DNA from: Pseudomonas sp. 30_B
GTDB lineage: Bacteria > Pseudomonadota > Gammaproteobacteria > Pseudomonadales > Pseudomonadaceae
Assembly: GCF_017491605.1 (NCBI RefSeq)
Contig: NZ_JAFGYY010000015.1
Span: forward strand, 80,793 to 144,792
Reading direction: 5' to 3'
DNA: 64,000 bases
A model generated the notes under the pieces. That model was not told the origin of the DNA and ran no database searches. It was given only the letters and a program-made list of their open reading frames with translations. This document shows positions 26,178 through 34,519 of this stretch, one piece after another (the first letter of the stretch is position 1; each line of letters opens with the position of its first letter). Position numbers and translations under genes: made by a program.

Positions 26178-26468
26178 GGGAACGCTCCTGCTCAACGCGA
26201 TATTGTTCTTGTGGAGGATTCTTTACGGTCACTTACACATGGAGTCCATCTATGCTGCGCATGGGGCTCTTCACCAGGACGAGGCGAGACTCGCGCTATG
26301 CACGCAAAGCATCGCTACCCCTCGGTGACAGTGCCCTGTCACGTCCCTAAACTTATGCAAGATGGTGCCGTCGGAGACAGAATCTAGGCCCGGTTAACGG
26401 GCCGTAAAATACTGGACTCCCACTGTTTACATAGATATCAGCCTATATAAAGGCGTCAGAGGTGCGCG
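26178..26468. promoter_or_regulatory. Divergent NCS1/LysR regulatory region
   Basis: 291 bases. It contains the inverted repeat GTGACAG-TGCC-CTGTCAC (26325-26342) and, nearer the LysR gene, ATAG...CTAT at 26431-26446 in an AT-rich stretch with TTTACA (26426-26431) and TATATAA. Both are candidate LysR or promoter sites; neither can be assigned with certainty. Confidence 0.45.
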
Positions 26469-27392
26469 ATGCAGGGGAACGTGTCGGAGCTGGACATCCG
26501 TCTGATCCGGGTCTTTCTTGCCGTGGTTGAGGCCGGCGGTATTTCCGCGGCACAAGGGACGCTGAACACCACTCAGCCGACGATCAGTGCGCAGTTGGCG
26601 TCGTTGGAAGCGCGACTTGGCTTTCGGCTTTGCCAGCGTGGCCGTGCCGGGTTTGCTCTGACCTCCAAAGGCAGCCAGTTCCTGGATGCCGCTCGACGGC
26701 TGCTTGCCGCTGCCGAAGGATTTCGGCTCGAAGTGCAGCAGATCAACCGCACCCTGAGCGGCACCATCAACATCGGCCTCCTCGGGCAGATCGATCCCCA
26801 GGCGAACAAACAGATTGCCCTGGCGGTCGCTCGTATACGCGCTCGCCATCAGGGGCTGTTCTTCCAGTTCACCGAACTGTCCTCGACCTTTCTCGAAGAA
26901 AAGCTCATCAACGGGCATCTGGACCTTGCCATCGGCTACTTCTGGCGCCGCCTCGACACGCTGGACTACCAGCCATTGTTCCGTGAAACCCAGATTGCCT
27001 ACTGCGGAGTTACCCATCCTCTGTACGGGGATGCCGGCGAGCTGGGTCACAGCGATGTCGCCGAGCATGAATGGGTCTGGCCCAGTCATCCTCTCCCGGA
27101 AATGCCGGCACCCGCCGCACTGGAGCGCCTGACCGCGCTCACCGACAGCATGGACGGTGCGGCGCTTCTCATACTGTCAGGCCAGCACCTGGGCTTCCTG
27201 CCCGAGCACTACGCCGTCAAACACGTCGAGCAGCAGCAATTGCGCGCGTTGAATCCCGAACTCCTGCATTACGAAGTGGACTTCCAGGTTGCAATGCGTC
27301 GCTCATCTCGCCCGGGGGAACTGGTAAGCGCCTTTCTTGAGGAGTTGGTGAAGGTGTTTGGCGTAAGGGAAGTGCGGTTCGGTGATCGATAA
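26469..27392 (+). CDS. LysR family transcriptional regulator
   Basis: Encodes 307 residues. The winged HTH is at the N-terminus (LDIRLIRVFLAVVEAGGISAAQGTLNTTQPTISAQLASLEARLG, residues 8-51, quoted here only as its ends LDIRLIRVF and LEARLG), followed by a LysR substrate-binding domain from about residue 95. GAGGTG precedes ATG 26469. Divergent orientation to the NCS1 permease and amidohydrolase operon suggests it activates those genes in response to their substrate. Confidence 0.88.
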   Translation: MQGNVSELDIRLIRVFLAVVEAGGISAAQGTLNTTQPTISAQLASLEARLGFRLCQRGRAGFALTSKGSQFLDAARRLLAAAEGFRLEVQQINRTLSGTINIGLLGQIDPQANKQIALAVARIRARHQGLFFQFTELSSTFLEEKLINGHLDLAIGYFWRRLDTLDYQPLFRETQIAYCGVTHPLYGDAGELGHSDVAEHEWVWPSHPLPEMPAPAALERLTALTDSMDGAALLILSGQHLGFLPEHYAVKHVEQQQLRALNPELLHYEVDFQVAMRRSSRPGELVSAFLEELVKVFGVREVRFGDR

Positions 27393-27748
27393 GCTGCGCC
27401 AGCTTCATGACCAAGCCTGTGAATTGAGGCTTCGATAATGTCCTTGACGCTGGCTGGGCAGCCTCTGCAATTGCGGACGATGGTCACCGGCAGCTACTGA
27501 GTCTTAGCTGAGCCCGAATCTCCAGCTGTTGTTCTTCCACCGCTCAGCCTCGGTTAGTCGTTATCGGGCCCAGGAGTGCCTGAGCGGGCTGTCCTCTCGG
27601 CTGAAGCAGTGCACTCCTTTCCCATGCCTCGTAAGAGCGTTCGCAACACTGCTCCCCAAGGTGCATGCCGGCCACCATGAGGCTGTCCGAACTGACGATA
27701 TCCAGCAGTTTCGAGCGTGTGGCAGCGCAAAGGTATGGGCGTCGAGCC
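27393..27748. other. Intergenic stretch without recognisable gene
   Basis: 356 bases between the LysR stop and the end of the 71-residue gene. Overlapping short frames on both strands have no ribosome-binding site and unconvincing codon use. I see no strong hairpin with T tract and no repeat. Confidence 0.4.
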
Positions 27749-27964
27749 TTATTGTCCGGCTTGCCGTGCGATCAGTTCTGCCAACGCTTCGCTGATGGGT
27801 TGGGAGTTGGCCTCCAGGACCATCAGATGGCGCCGGACGGCTTCTGAGGTCTCGGATGACCCGCTGGCCTCTGCCCAGGCTGCAAGCTCCCGGATGGCGG
27901 CGCTGGTGGCATTGATGTTCTGGTTTATGCGGCAGACAAGCGAGGGGAGGGGGGCGGTGTTCAT
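27749..27964 (-). CDS. Small hypothetical protein, 71 residues
   Basis: ATG 27964 is preceded by GGAGGTCATC, an excellent ribosome-binding site. The protein is acidic-neutral, Ala/Glu/Ser-rich and predicted mostly helical (ATSAAIRELAAWAEASG, then SEAVRRHLMVLEANSQPISEALAELIARQ), with one Cys at residue 11 and no signal peptide. It is compact and shows the G/C third-position bias of neighbours, unlike the overlapping frames. I do not recognise a family. Upstream on the same strand is a structured leader or RNA ending in a terminator-like hairpin. Function unknown. Confidence 0.7.
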   Translation of the reverse strand: MNTAPLPSLVCRINQNINATSAAIRELAAWAEASGSSETSEAVRRHLMVLEANSQPISEALAELIARQAGQ

Positions 27965-27999
27965 GATGACCTCCGCAGAGAGACTTCAGAGCACTCGGA

Positions 28000-28227
28000 A
28001 GCAAGAAAGGCCGTACCCCATCGATACGGCCTTGTGCCCCGTGGCTGCTGCTCTCCAAACCACAGGGCAGGAAAAATTTACCAAAAACGGATGCGGATTC
28101 AAGCCCCTGTCAGGCGCCCTGGATTTGCCCGCTTGTCCGTGCCGAAAGCGGTTTCCAAGGACGGCATCGGATCGATTGCCTGATACCTGGAAAAAGACAG
28201 ATTGATAAATTCCATGCATCAATGGAT
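28000..28227 (-). ncRNA. Candidate structured leader or small RNA
   Basis: On the minus strand TTGACA (28262-28257), a 17-base spacer and a weak TGCTAT (28239-28234) could start an RNA near 28227. It contains a 10-bp stem (28060-28069 with 28035-28044) that is complete only on the minus strand because of a G-U pair. It ends in AAGGCCGTA / TACGGCCTT (arms 28025-28033 and 28007-28015) followed by TCTTGCTT. No known riboswitch class matched. It could be an independent sRNA or an attenuated leader of the 71-residue gene, whose start lies 43 bases beyond the hairpin. Confidence 0.4.
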
Positions 28228-28322
28228 GCAAACATAGCACTTATCGTTTCAAATTGTGTCAAGCAGAATCCAGTGACCCAAAGCGCCAACAAGCCTAAAT
28301 AAGATCGCTGGAGAAACTACCT

Positions 28323-29624
28323 ATGCATGCCTCCCTCAAACAGGGCCCGTCTTCCACACGATCCAAGGCGGGTGCCGTGTTTCGTGTCACCTCGGGCAAC
28401 TTTCTTGAGCAGTTCGATTTCTTTCTCTTCGGCTTTTACGCCACGCAGATAGCTGCCGTTTTCTTCCCCGCTTCGAGTGAATTTGCTTCGCTGATGATGA
28501 CCTTCGCGGTGTTTGGCGCAGGCTTTCTGATGCGTCCGCTGGGGGCGGTGATTCTCGGGGCTTACATTGATGACGTCGGCCGCCGGAAGGGGCTGATCGT
28601 CACCCTTGCGATCATGGCCAGTGGCACCTTGCTGATCGTTCTGGTGCCGGGCTATTCCAGCATCGGCTTATGGGCGCCCTTGCTCGTGCTCGTCGGGCGA
28701 CTGCTCCAGGGTTTTTCAGCGGGCGCTGAACTGGGGGGCGTTTCGGTTTACCTGGCGGAGATGGCCACTGCCGGGCGGAAGGGCTTCTATACCAGTTGGC
28801 AATCCGCCAGCCAGCAAGTGGCAATCGTCGTTGCCGCAGCCTTGGGTTATGGGCTCAACCAAGCGATGCCGCCGGCGATGATCGCGGATTGGGGCTGGAG
28901 AATTCCCTTTGCCGTCGGCTGCCTGATCGTCCCGTTCATCTTCGTGCTTCGTCGCAGCCTCGAGGAAACCGAGGAGTTTGCCCGTCGTTCCCAGCGCCCA
29001 AGCATGAAGCAGGTATTTGCCACTCTGGGTGAGAACTGGCGCGTCGTCCTGGCGGGTCTGCTGATGGTGGCAATGACCACCACGGCGTTCTATCTGATCA
29101 CTGTGTACGCGCCGACATTCGGCAAAACGGTACTCAACCTGAGTACAACCGATGCCTTGCTCGTCACGCTGCTGGTCGGTATCTCGAACTTCGTCTGGCT
29201 GCCCATCGGCGGGCACCTGAGTGATCGCTTCGGCCGCAAACCCGTGCTCATCGCCATGACCCTGCTGGCCATTTTCACGGCCTATCCTGCGCTGTCGTTC
29301 CTGGCCCAGGCTCCGAGCTTCGGCCACATGCTGCAGGTGCTGCTCTGGCTGTCGTTCATCTACGGCCTCTACAACGGGGCGATGATTCCGGCGCTCACCG
29401 AAATCATGCCCGTGGAAGTCCGGGTCGCTGGTTTCTCGCTGGCATACAGCCTGGCGACCGCCGTGTTTGGCGGGTTCACGCCCGCCATTTCCACCTGGTT
29501 GATCCATCTGAGCGGCGATAAAGGCGCCCCTGGCTACTGGATGACCTTCGCCGCCATCTGTGCGCTGTGCTCGACCCTGGTGCTCTACCGCAGAAGCGCT
29601 TCGCGTACCCCCATTCCTGTCTGA
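28323..29624 (+). CDS. MFS transporter, citrate/tricarballylate-type (MHS family)
   Basis: Encodes 433 residues with 12 predicted membrane segments. It has the metabolite:H+ symporter signature: SGNFLEQFDFFLFGFYATQIA at TM1, LMRPLGAVILGAYIDDVGRRKGL, and QGFSAGAELGGVSVYLAEMA. This pattern is that of citrate (CitA) and tricarballylate (TcuC) symporters. GGAGAAAC lies upstream of ATG 28323. A ModA-like binding protein gene follows after 16 bases. tcuA/tcuB enzymes are not here, so the substrate could be another tricarboxylate such as aconitate. Confidence 0.85.
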   Translation: MHASLKQGPSSTRSKAGAVFRVTSGNFLEQFDFFLFGFYATQIAAVFFPASSEFASLMMTFAVFGAGFLMRPLGAVILGAYIDDVGRRKGLIVTLAIMASGTLLIVLVPGYSSIGLWAPLLVLVGRLLQGFSAGAELGGVSVYLAEMATAGRKGFYTSWQSASQQVAIVVAAALGYGLNQAMPPAMIADWGWRIPFAVGCLIVPFIFVLRRSLEETEEFARRSQRPSMKQVFATLGENWRVVLAGLLMVAMTTTAFYLITVYAPTFGKTVLNLSTTDALLVTLLVGISNFVWLPIGGHLSDRFGRKPVLIAMTLLAIFTAYPALSFLAQAPSFGHMLQVLLWLSFIYGLYNGAMIPALTEIMPVEVRVAGFSLAYSLATAVFGGFTPAISTWLIHLSGDKGAPGYWMTFAAICALCSTLVLYRRSASRTPIPV

Positions 29625-29640
29625 TCGAGGAACGTCCTGA

Positions 29641-30417
29641 ATGAAAGCACTGGCAAAGCACCTTGCCGTATTGACCATTGGTCTTTGTACGTTTGGCACT
29701 GCCGCACATGCGCAAGAGCTGGATGTCATGACCTCCGGCGGGTTCACCGCAGCCTTCCAGCGGCTGAGCCCGAAGTATGCGCAGGACAGCGGCGACACCA
29801 TCCAGACCATTCTCGGTCCGTCCATGGGCCAGGCCCGTGAAGCGATCCCCAACCGTCTGGCGAGAGGGGAAAATGCCGATGTGGTGATCATGGTCGGCTA
29901 CGCATTGGACGAGCTCATCAAGCAGGGCGTGGTGGATCCGGCTTCCAAGGTGGAACTGGCCGATTCGCGCATCGGCATGGTGGTCCGGCAGGGGGCGCCC
30001 AAGCCCCGGATCGATACGGAAGAGGCGTTCAGGAAAAGCCTGCTGGATGCCGGGCCGATTGCGTATTCGGACAGCGCCAGCGGGGTCTACATCAAGAACA
30101 CATTGTTCAGGAAGCTTGGGCTGGAGCAGCAGGTTGGCCCCAAAGCGAAGATGATCGAGCGGATTCCGGTCGCTTCGGTCGTTGCCTCGGGCCAATACGA
30201 AGTCGGATTCCAGCAGGTCGCCGAGCTGCTGCCCGTCCCCGGGGTGACCTTCGTCGGCAAGATTCCTGAAAGCCTGCAATCGGTCACCCGCTACTCCGCC
30301 GGCGTACCCCGCAATGCGAAACACCCGCAGCAGGCGAAGGCGCTGTTGTCCTACCTGTCGTCCGCGGCTGCGCAACCCGTCGTGCAATCCACGGGTCTGG
30401 ACTCAGTCCCCAGGTGA
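29641..30417 (+). CDS. ModA-like periplasmic substrate-binding protein (orphan)
   Basis: Encodes 258 residues. Signal peptide MKALAKHLAVLTIGLCTFGTAAHAQ, then a type 2 periplasmic-binding fold of the molybdate-binding ModA-like group (LDVMTSGGFTAAFQRLSPKYAQ; LARGENADVVIMVGYALDEL). The usual oxyanion pocket is not obvious and no ABC permease or ATPase accompanies it; instead it sits in one transcript with an MFS carrier. In other bacteria such proteins accompany organic-acid genes. Its last 15 bases overlap the end of the convergent LysR gene. Role may be sensing or delivery; unknown. Confidence 0.82.
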   Translation: MKALAKHLAVLTIGLCTFGTAAHAQELDVMTSGGFTAAFQRLSPKYAQDSGDTIQTILGPSMGQAREAIPNRLARGENADVVIMVGYALDELIKQGVVDPASKVELADSRIGMVVRQGAPKPRIDTEEAFRKSLLDAGPIAYSDSASGVYIKNTLFRKLGLEQQVGPKAKMIERIPVASVVASGQYEVGFQQVAELLPVPGVTFVGKIPESLQSVTRYSAGVPRNAKHPQQAKALLSYLSSAAAQPVVQSTGLDSVPR

Positions 30418-31311
30418 TTTCACCGGCGTATTCCGGACCAGCCGTTCAAGCTCCAGCGCAGCGGGCGTCAGCGTGCGTCCGCGGCGCTTGATCAGACCGA
30501 CGTTGCGTACGACCGCAGGCTCCTCCAGGGGAACCGCCTTGAGTATGGGGTGGCTGGTGCGAGGCATGGCGATGGAGGGCACGGCCGCCACACCCAGGCC
30601 GGCTTCCACCAGCCCTATCGCGGTGGTGACATGTCGCGTTTCGCAGATGCTGTGTCTGGCTGGGGACAGGCGCTTCAAGGCCTGACTCAGGATGAGGCGG
30701 TTGCCCGATGTCTTGTCCAGCGAGATGTAGTCATGCTCATACATTTCGGACCAGGTCACCGCGTGTCGATTCGCCAGGGGATGATCGCGTCGGCAGGCCA
30801 TCACGTAGCGCTCTTCGAGCAGCAGGTCGAAGCTCACTTCCGGGCTCAGGTTTCCGCTGAAGGTGACGCCAAAGTCCGCTTCGCCGCTGGCGACGGCAAC
30901 ATTCACCTCATGTGCGCTGGAGTCCACCACCATGATCTTGATGCGTGGATACAGGCGATGGAATTCGCTGATGACATTGGGCATGAAGTAGTAGGCAGCC
31001 GATGGCACGCACGCGAGGGTGACGCGCTCCATCCTGCTGGAGGCGACATCCGCAATGCTCATCAGCGCATTGTCCAGCTGGTCGAGCACCCGCTCGACTT
31101 CCGGTACGAAGGCGCGGCCCACCGCCGTCAGGCTGACCTTTCGGGTCGTCCTGTCGAACAGCCGCACGTTCAAGGCGGATTCCAGCTTCTCGATGCGACG
31201 GCTGAGCGCCGGCTGGGTGATCTTCACCGCCTCGGCGGCCTTGCGAAAACTGCCGTTTTCAACAATGGCCCGGAACGCTTGAAGATCGTCTAGATCGAAG
31301 TTGATGCTCAT
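30403..31311 (-). CDS. LysR family transcriptional regulator
   Basis: Encodes 302 residues from ATG 31311 (MSINFDLDDLQAFRAIVENG), the usual LysR start; the open frame extends to 31458 but the extra part is Pro-rich and not LysR-like. HTH: SFRKAAEAVKITQPALSRRIEKLE. The effector domain runs from about residue 90. It is convergent with the MFS/ModA-like pair and divergent from the Cys/Met PLP enzyme and MmuP-like permease. Standard LysR logic favours control of the divergent pair, but control of the convergent tricarboxylate-type pair is equally reasonable. Confidence 0.87.
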   Translation of the reverse strand: MSINFDLDDLQAFRAIVENGSFRKAAEAVKITQPALSRRIEKLESALNVRLFDRTTRKVSLTAVGRAFVPEVERVLDQLDNALMSIADVASSRMERVTLACVPSAAYYFMPNVISEFHRLYPRIKIMVVDSSAHEVNVAVASGEADFGVTFSGNLSPEVSFDLLLEERYVMACRRDHPLANRHAVTWSEMYEHDYISLDKTSGNRLILSQALKRLSPARHSICETRHVTTAIGLVEAGLGVAAVPSIAMPRTSHPILKAVPLEEPAVVRNVGLIKRRGRTLTPAALELERLVRNTPVKSPGD

Positions 31312-31614
31312 CTGATCGGACGCGGATTGATGATCGGAAAGCATCAATAACACTTTCGGCCGCAGTCGGAAAAGCGCAACAGGGCCAGTGCCCGGCCCAG
31401 TCGCTTGCTTCGAGCCTGAACAGGACGCTGGTACTGCCTGTGGAGGGCAAGGTCGCACAAGGCTTGTCCGACTCCGGATGTTCGCCCGGAGCCATTAAAA
31501 AAAACGCCTCTCAGGCCCGGATTCCATCGTTTTTCAGAAGCGGAGCGCGTCCCTATAGTCCCCGCAGACCGATCCCGGATCGGTGTAGTCAACTCAGACG
31601 TGCGGGAACTGGAC
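31312..31614. promoter_or_regulatory. Divergent LysR / PLP-enzyme regulatory region
   Basis: 303 bases. On the plus strand TATAGT at 31552-31557 is a possible -10 for the PLP-enzyme operon, with a TTTTTCAG stretch about 17 bases earlier. A run of A residues lies at 31498-31504. No clear operator palindrome apart from GATCCCGGATC (31571-31581). Confidence 0.4.
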
Positions 31615-32889
31615 ATGAACAAGAATGTAGATAACGAGTGCAGCAGCGGTGCCGGAATCGGCACCCGGGTGGTCTGGAGCGGCGAACAGGTCCAGCATCC
31701 GTACAATGCGACTCAGACCCCGATCGTGGTGAGCGCCGCCTATGGCTACCAGGACATCGACGCCTGGTACGACGTCGCCCTCGGTAAACTGCCCGGCTAT
31801 ATCTACAGCCGCATGAGCAACCCGACCGTCGCCACGCTGGAAGCCAAACTGTGCGAGCTGGAACAGTCGGAGTCGGCGGTCGCCTTCAGCAGCGGGATGG
31901 CCGCCATCAGCGCGGTGCTGCATACCTTCCTGTCCAGCGGCAAGCGCGTGGTCTCGACCCGCGACAGCTACGGCGGCACCAACAAGATCTTCGAGGAATT
32001 CCTGCCGCGCATGGGCGTGCAGGTCTGCCTGTGCGACACCCTGGATACCGACGCCATCGAGCGCGAGATCACCGCCGGCTGCGATCTGCTCTATCTGGAA
32101 ACCCCCACCAATCCGACGCTCAAGGTGCTCGACATCCGCCGCCTGGTCGCCGCGGCCAAGCAGGTCGGCGCACTGGTGGTGGCCGACAACACCTTCGCCA
32201 CGCCGCTGAACCAGAATCCGCTGGCGCTGGGTGTCGACGTGGTGGTACACAGCGCGACCAAGTTCCTCTCCGGGCACGGTGACGTCCTGGGCGGCGTGGT
32301 CTGCGGCGCGGAATCGCTGCTGGCGCAGGTACGCCACTACCGGGAAATCAACGGAGCGGCACTGGACCCGTTTTCCGCCTACCTGATCATCCGCGGCATC
32401 AAGACCCTGGCCGTCAGGCTGCGTCAGCAGCAGGCCAGCGCGCAGGCACTGGCCGAGTACCTGTGCACCGAACCGCTGGTGGAGGCGGTGAACTACCCAG
32501 GCTTGCCCCAGCATCCCGGCCACGCCATTGCCCGTTCGCAGATGCGCGGCTTCGGCGCCATCGTCAGCTTCGTGCTCAAGGGCGGCATGGACACCGTGGC
32601 ACGCCTGCTGCCACGCCTGAAGTACGCCCACCGGGCCGGCAACCTGGGCGCCGTGGAAACCATCTACGGTCCCGCGCGCACCACCAGTCATGTCGAGAAC
32701 ACCCTGGAGGAGCGCCTGGCCCTGGGCATCTCCGAAGGACTGGTGCGCATCTCCGTGGGTATCGAAGACACCGACGATCTGCTGGCGGACCTCGCACGGG
32801 CGTGCGCCGAGGTTCGCCGGGAGCTGGCCATGGACGGCAGCCCGGATGGCAGCGGCAACGCCGCCCGGGCGATAGAACTGCAGGCCTGA
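31615..32889 (+). CDS. Cys/Met metabolism PLP-dependent enzyme (cystathionine gamma-synthase/lyase type)
   Basis: Encodes 424 residues from ATG 31615 (a GTG at 31600 is also in frame). Fold-type I gamma-family residues are intact: YSRMSNPT at 64-71 (phosphate-binding Tyr/Arg), PLP-ring Asp191 in VADNTFATPL, and the Schiff-base Lys216 in VHSATKFLSGHGD. The DSYGGTNKIF motif (118-126) has Gly where methionine gamma-lyase has its special Cys, so a cystathionine gamma-synthase or gamma-lyase-like reaction is more likely. Next to an MmuP-like S-methylmethionine permease, which suggests use of sulfur amino acids. Confidence 0.88.
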   Translation: MNKNVDNECSSGAGIGTRVVWSGEQVQHPYNATQTPIVVSAAYGYQDIDAWYDVALGKLPGYIYSRMSNPTVATLEAKLCELEQSESAVAFSSGMAAISAVLHTFLSSGKRVVSTRDSYGGTNKIFEEFLPRMGVQVCLCDTLDTDAIEREITAGCDLLYLETPTNPTLKVLDIRRLVAAAKQVGALVVADNTFATPLNQNPLALGVDVVVHSATKFLSGHGDVLGGVVCGAESLLAQVRHYREINGAALDPFSAYLIIRGIKTLAVRLRQQQASAQALAEYLCTEPLVEAVNYPGLPQHPGHAIARSQMRGFGAIVSFVLKGGMDTVARLLPRLKYAHRAGNLGAVETIYGPARTTSHVENTLEERLALGISEGLVRISVGIEDTDDLLADLARACAEVRRELAMDGSPDGSGNAARAIELQA

Positions 32890-33032
32890 GACCTGCCGCG
32901 TGGCACGCGCCATCGCGGCGCGTGCCACTTCATGAAGTCGCACAACAACAAGACGCAAGGCAATCCGATTCGCTCTGCCCAGACGAGGTCGTAGCAACGT
33001 CCTTGCCCGCCAACTTGCATGAGAGTCCAACA

Positions 33033-34472
33033 ATGTCCGCGCAGACAACAACAAGCAAAAATGCTCCGGCGCATTCCTTCAAACAGGATATGCAGACCCG
33101 CCATATCGTCATGCTGGCGCTTGGCGGCGTCATCGGTACCGGCCTGTTCCTGACCTCGGGCTACACCGTCAACCAGGCTGGACCGCTGGGTGCGGTGATC
33201 GCCTACATCATCGGCGCGATCATGGTCTACCTGGTCATGATGTGCCTGGGCGAACTGGCCGTGCAGATGCCGGAGGTCGGTTCCTTCAGCAGTTACGCGA
33301 CCCGCTACCTGGGGCCGGGCACCGGTTACACGGTGGCCTGGATGTACTGGCTGACCTGGACGGTGGCCATCGGTTCGGAGTTCACCGCGGCCGGCATGCT
33401 CATGGTGCGCTGGTTCCCGGATACGCCGGTGTGGATCTGGAGTGCGCTGTTCGGGGCGGCCGTGTTCATCAGCAACATCGTTTCCGTTCGGACCTTCGCC
33501 GAGACCGAATTCTGGCTGTCGCTGGTCAAGGTGCTGGCGGTGATCGCCTTCCTGGTGATAGGCGGCGGCGCCATTCTCGGCGGCTTCGAGATCAAGCAGG
33601 CCCACAGCATCGGGCTGGGCAACTTCACCCGCGAGGGGCTGTTCCCGACGGGCTTCTGGTCGATCGCCATGACCCTGCTGGCGGTGTCCTTCGCCTTCTC
33701 CGGGACCGAGCTGATCGGCATCGCCGCCGGCGAGACCCGCGATCCGGAGAAGAACGTGCCCAAGGCCATCCGCACCACGGTGCTGCGCCTGGCGCTGTTC
33801 TTCATCGGCACCATCTTCGTGCTGGCGACGCTGTTGCCGCGCGAGCAGGCCGGCGTCATCGAAAGCCCGTTCGTGATGGTCTTCGAGATGATCGGCATTC
33901 CCTACGCCGCGGACATCATGAACTTCGTCATCATCACCGCGCTGCTGTCCGCCGCCAACTCTGGCCTGTACGCCGCCGCGCGCATGCTCTGGACCCTCAG
34001 TGACCAGGGCAACATGCCGCGCAGCTACGCGTCGCTGTCGCGCCGGGGCACGCCGTTCAACGCCATCGTATTGAGCATGGCCGGCGGCATGGCCTCGCTG
34101 TTGAGCAGCGTCTTCGCGCCGGACACCATCTACCTCGCCCTGGTGTCCATTTCCGGGCTGGCCGTGGTGGTGGTGTGGATGAGCATCGCCGCGAGCCAGA
34201 TCGCCTTCCGCCGCCACTACGTGGCCAACGGCGGCAAGGTCGAGGACCTGAAGTTCCGCGTACGCGGCTATCCCTTCGTCCCGCTGGCTGCGCTGTTCTG
34301 CTGCGTGCTGTCCTGCGTCGGCATCGCCTTCGACCCGGCCCAGCGCGTGGCCCTGTACTTCGGCTTGCCCTTCATCGCCTGGTGCTACTTCGTGTTCTGG
34401 CTGACCCGCAAGGGCCGGGAGCGTCGCCAGATGTCGCTGGATGTCGTGGGGCGTGGTTCCGAGGTTGCCTGA
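33033..34472 (+). CDS. mmuP: Amino acid permease, MmuP-like (S-methylmethionine) AAT family
   Basis: Encodes 479 residues with 12 membrane segments. I chose ATG 33033 because the protein begins there with a cytoplasmic tail and FKQDMQTRHIVMLALGGVIGTGLF; the open frame further upstream overlaps the PLP enzyme. It strongly resembles E. coli MmuP throughout, for example YLGPGTGYTVAWMYWLTWTVA, FAFSGTELIGIAAGETRDP and FDPAQRVALYFGLPF. MmuP imports S-methylmethionine by proton symport. The homocysteine methyltransferase MmuM is absent here; a Cys/Met PLP enzyme is upstream instead. Assignment from remembered family similarity, not a search. Confidence 0.8.
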   Translation: MSAQTTTSKNAPAHSFKQDMQTRHIVMLALGGVIGTGLFLTSGYTVNQAGPLGAVIAYIIGAIMVYLVMMCLGELAVQMPEVGSFSSYATRYLGPGTGYTVAWMYWLTWTVAIGSEFTAAGMLMVRWFPDTPVWIWSALFGAAVFISNIVSVRTFAETEFWLSLVKVLAVIAFLVIGGGAILGGFEIKQAHSIGLGNFTREGLFPTGFWSIAMTLLAVSFAFSGTELIGIAAGETRDPEKNVPKAIRTTVLRLALFFIGTIFVLATLLPREQAGVIESPFVMVFEMIGIPYAADIMNFVIITALLSAANSGLYAAARMLWTLSDQGNMPRSYASLSRRGTPFNAIVLSMAGGMASLLSSVFAPDTIYLALVSISGLAVVVVWMSIAASQIAFRRHYVANGGKVEDLKFRVRGYPFVPLAALFCCVLSCVGIAFDPAQRVALYFGLPFIAWCYFVFWLTRKGRERRQMSLDVVGRGSEVA

Positions 34473-34519
34473 GCAGCGCGATACTAGGCGGCTTGCACAG
34501 TTGTCATGAGGAGTCGCCG

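Noticed and set aside
27717..28205. 162-codon plus-strand frame opposite the 71-residue gene
   Set aside because: No ribosome-binding site, mixed composition, and the minus-strand small gene has a much better start.
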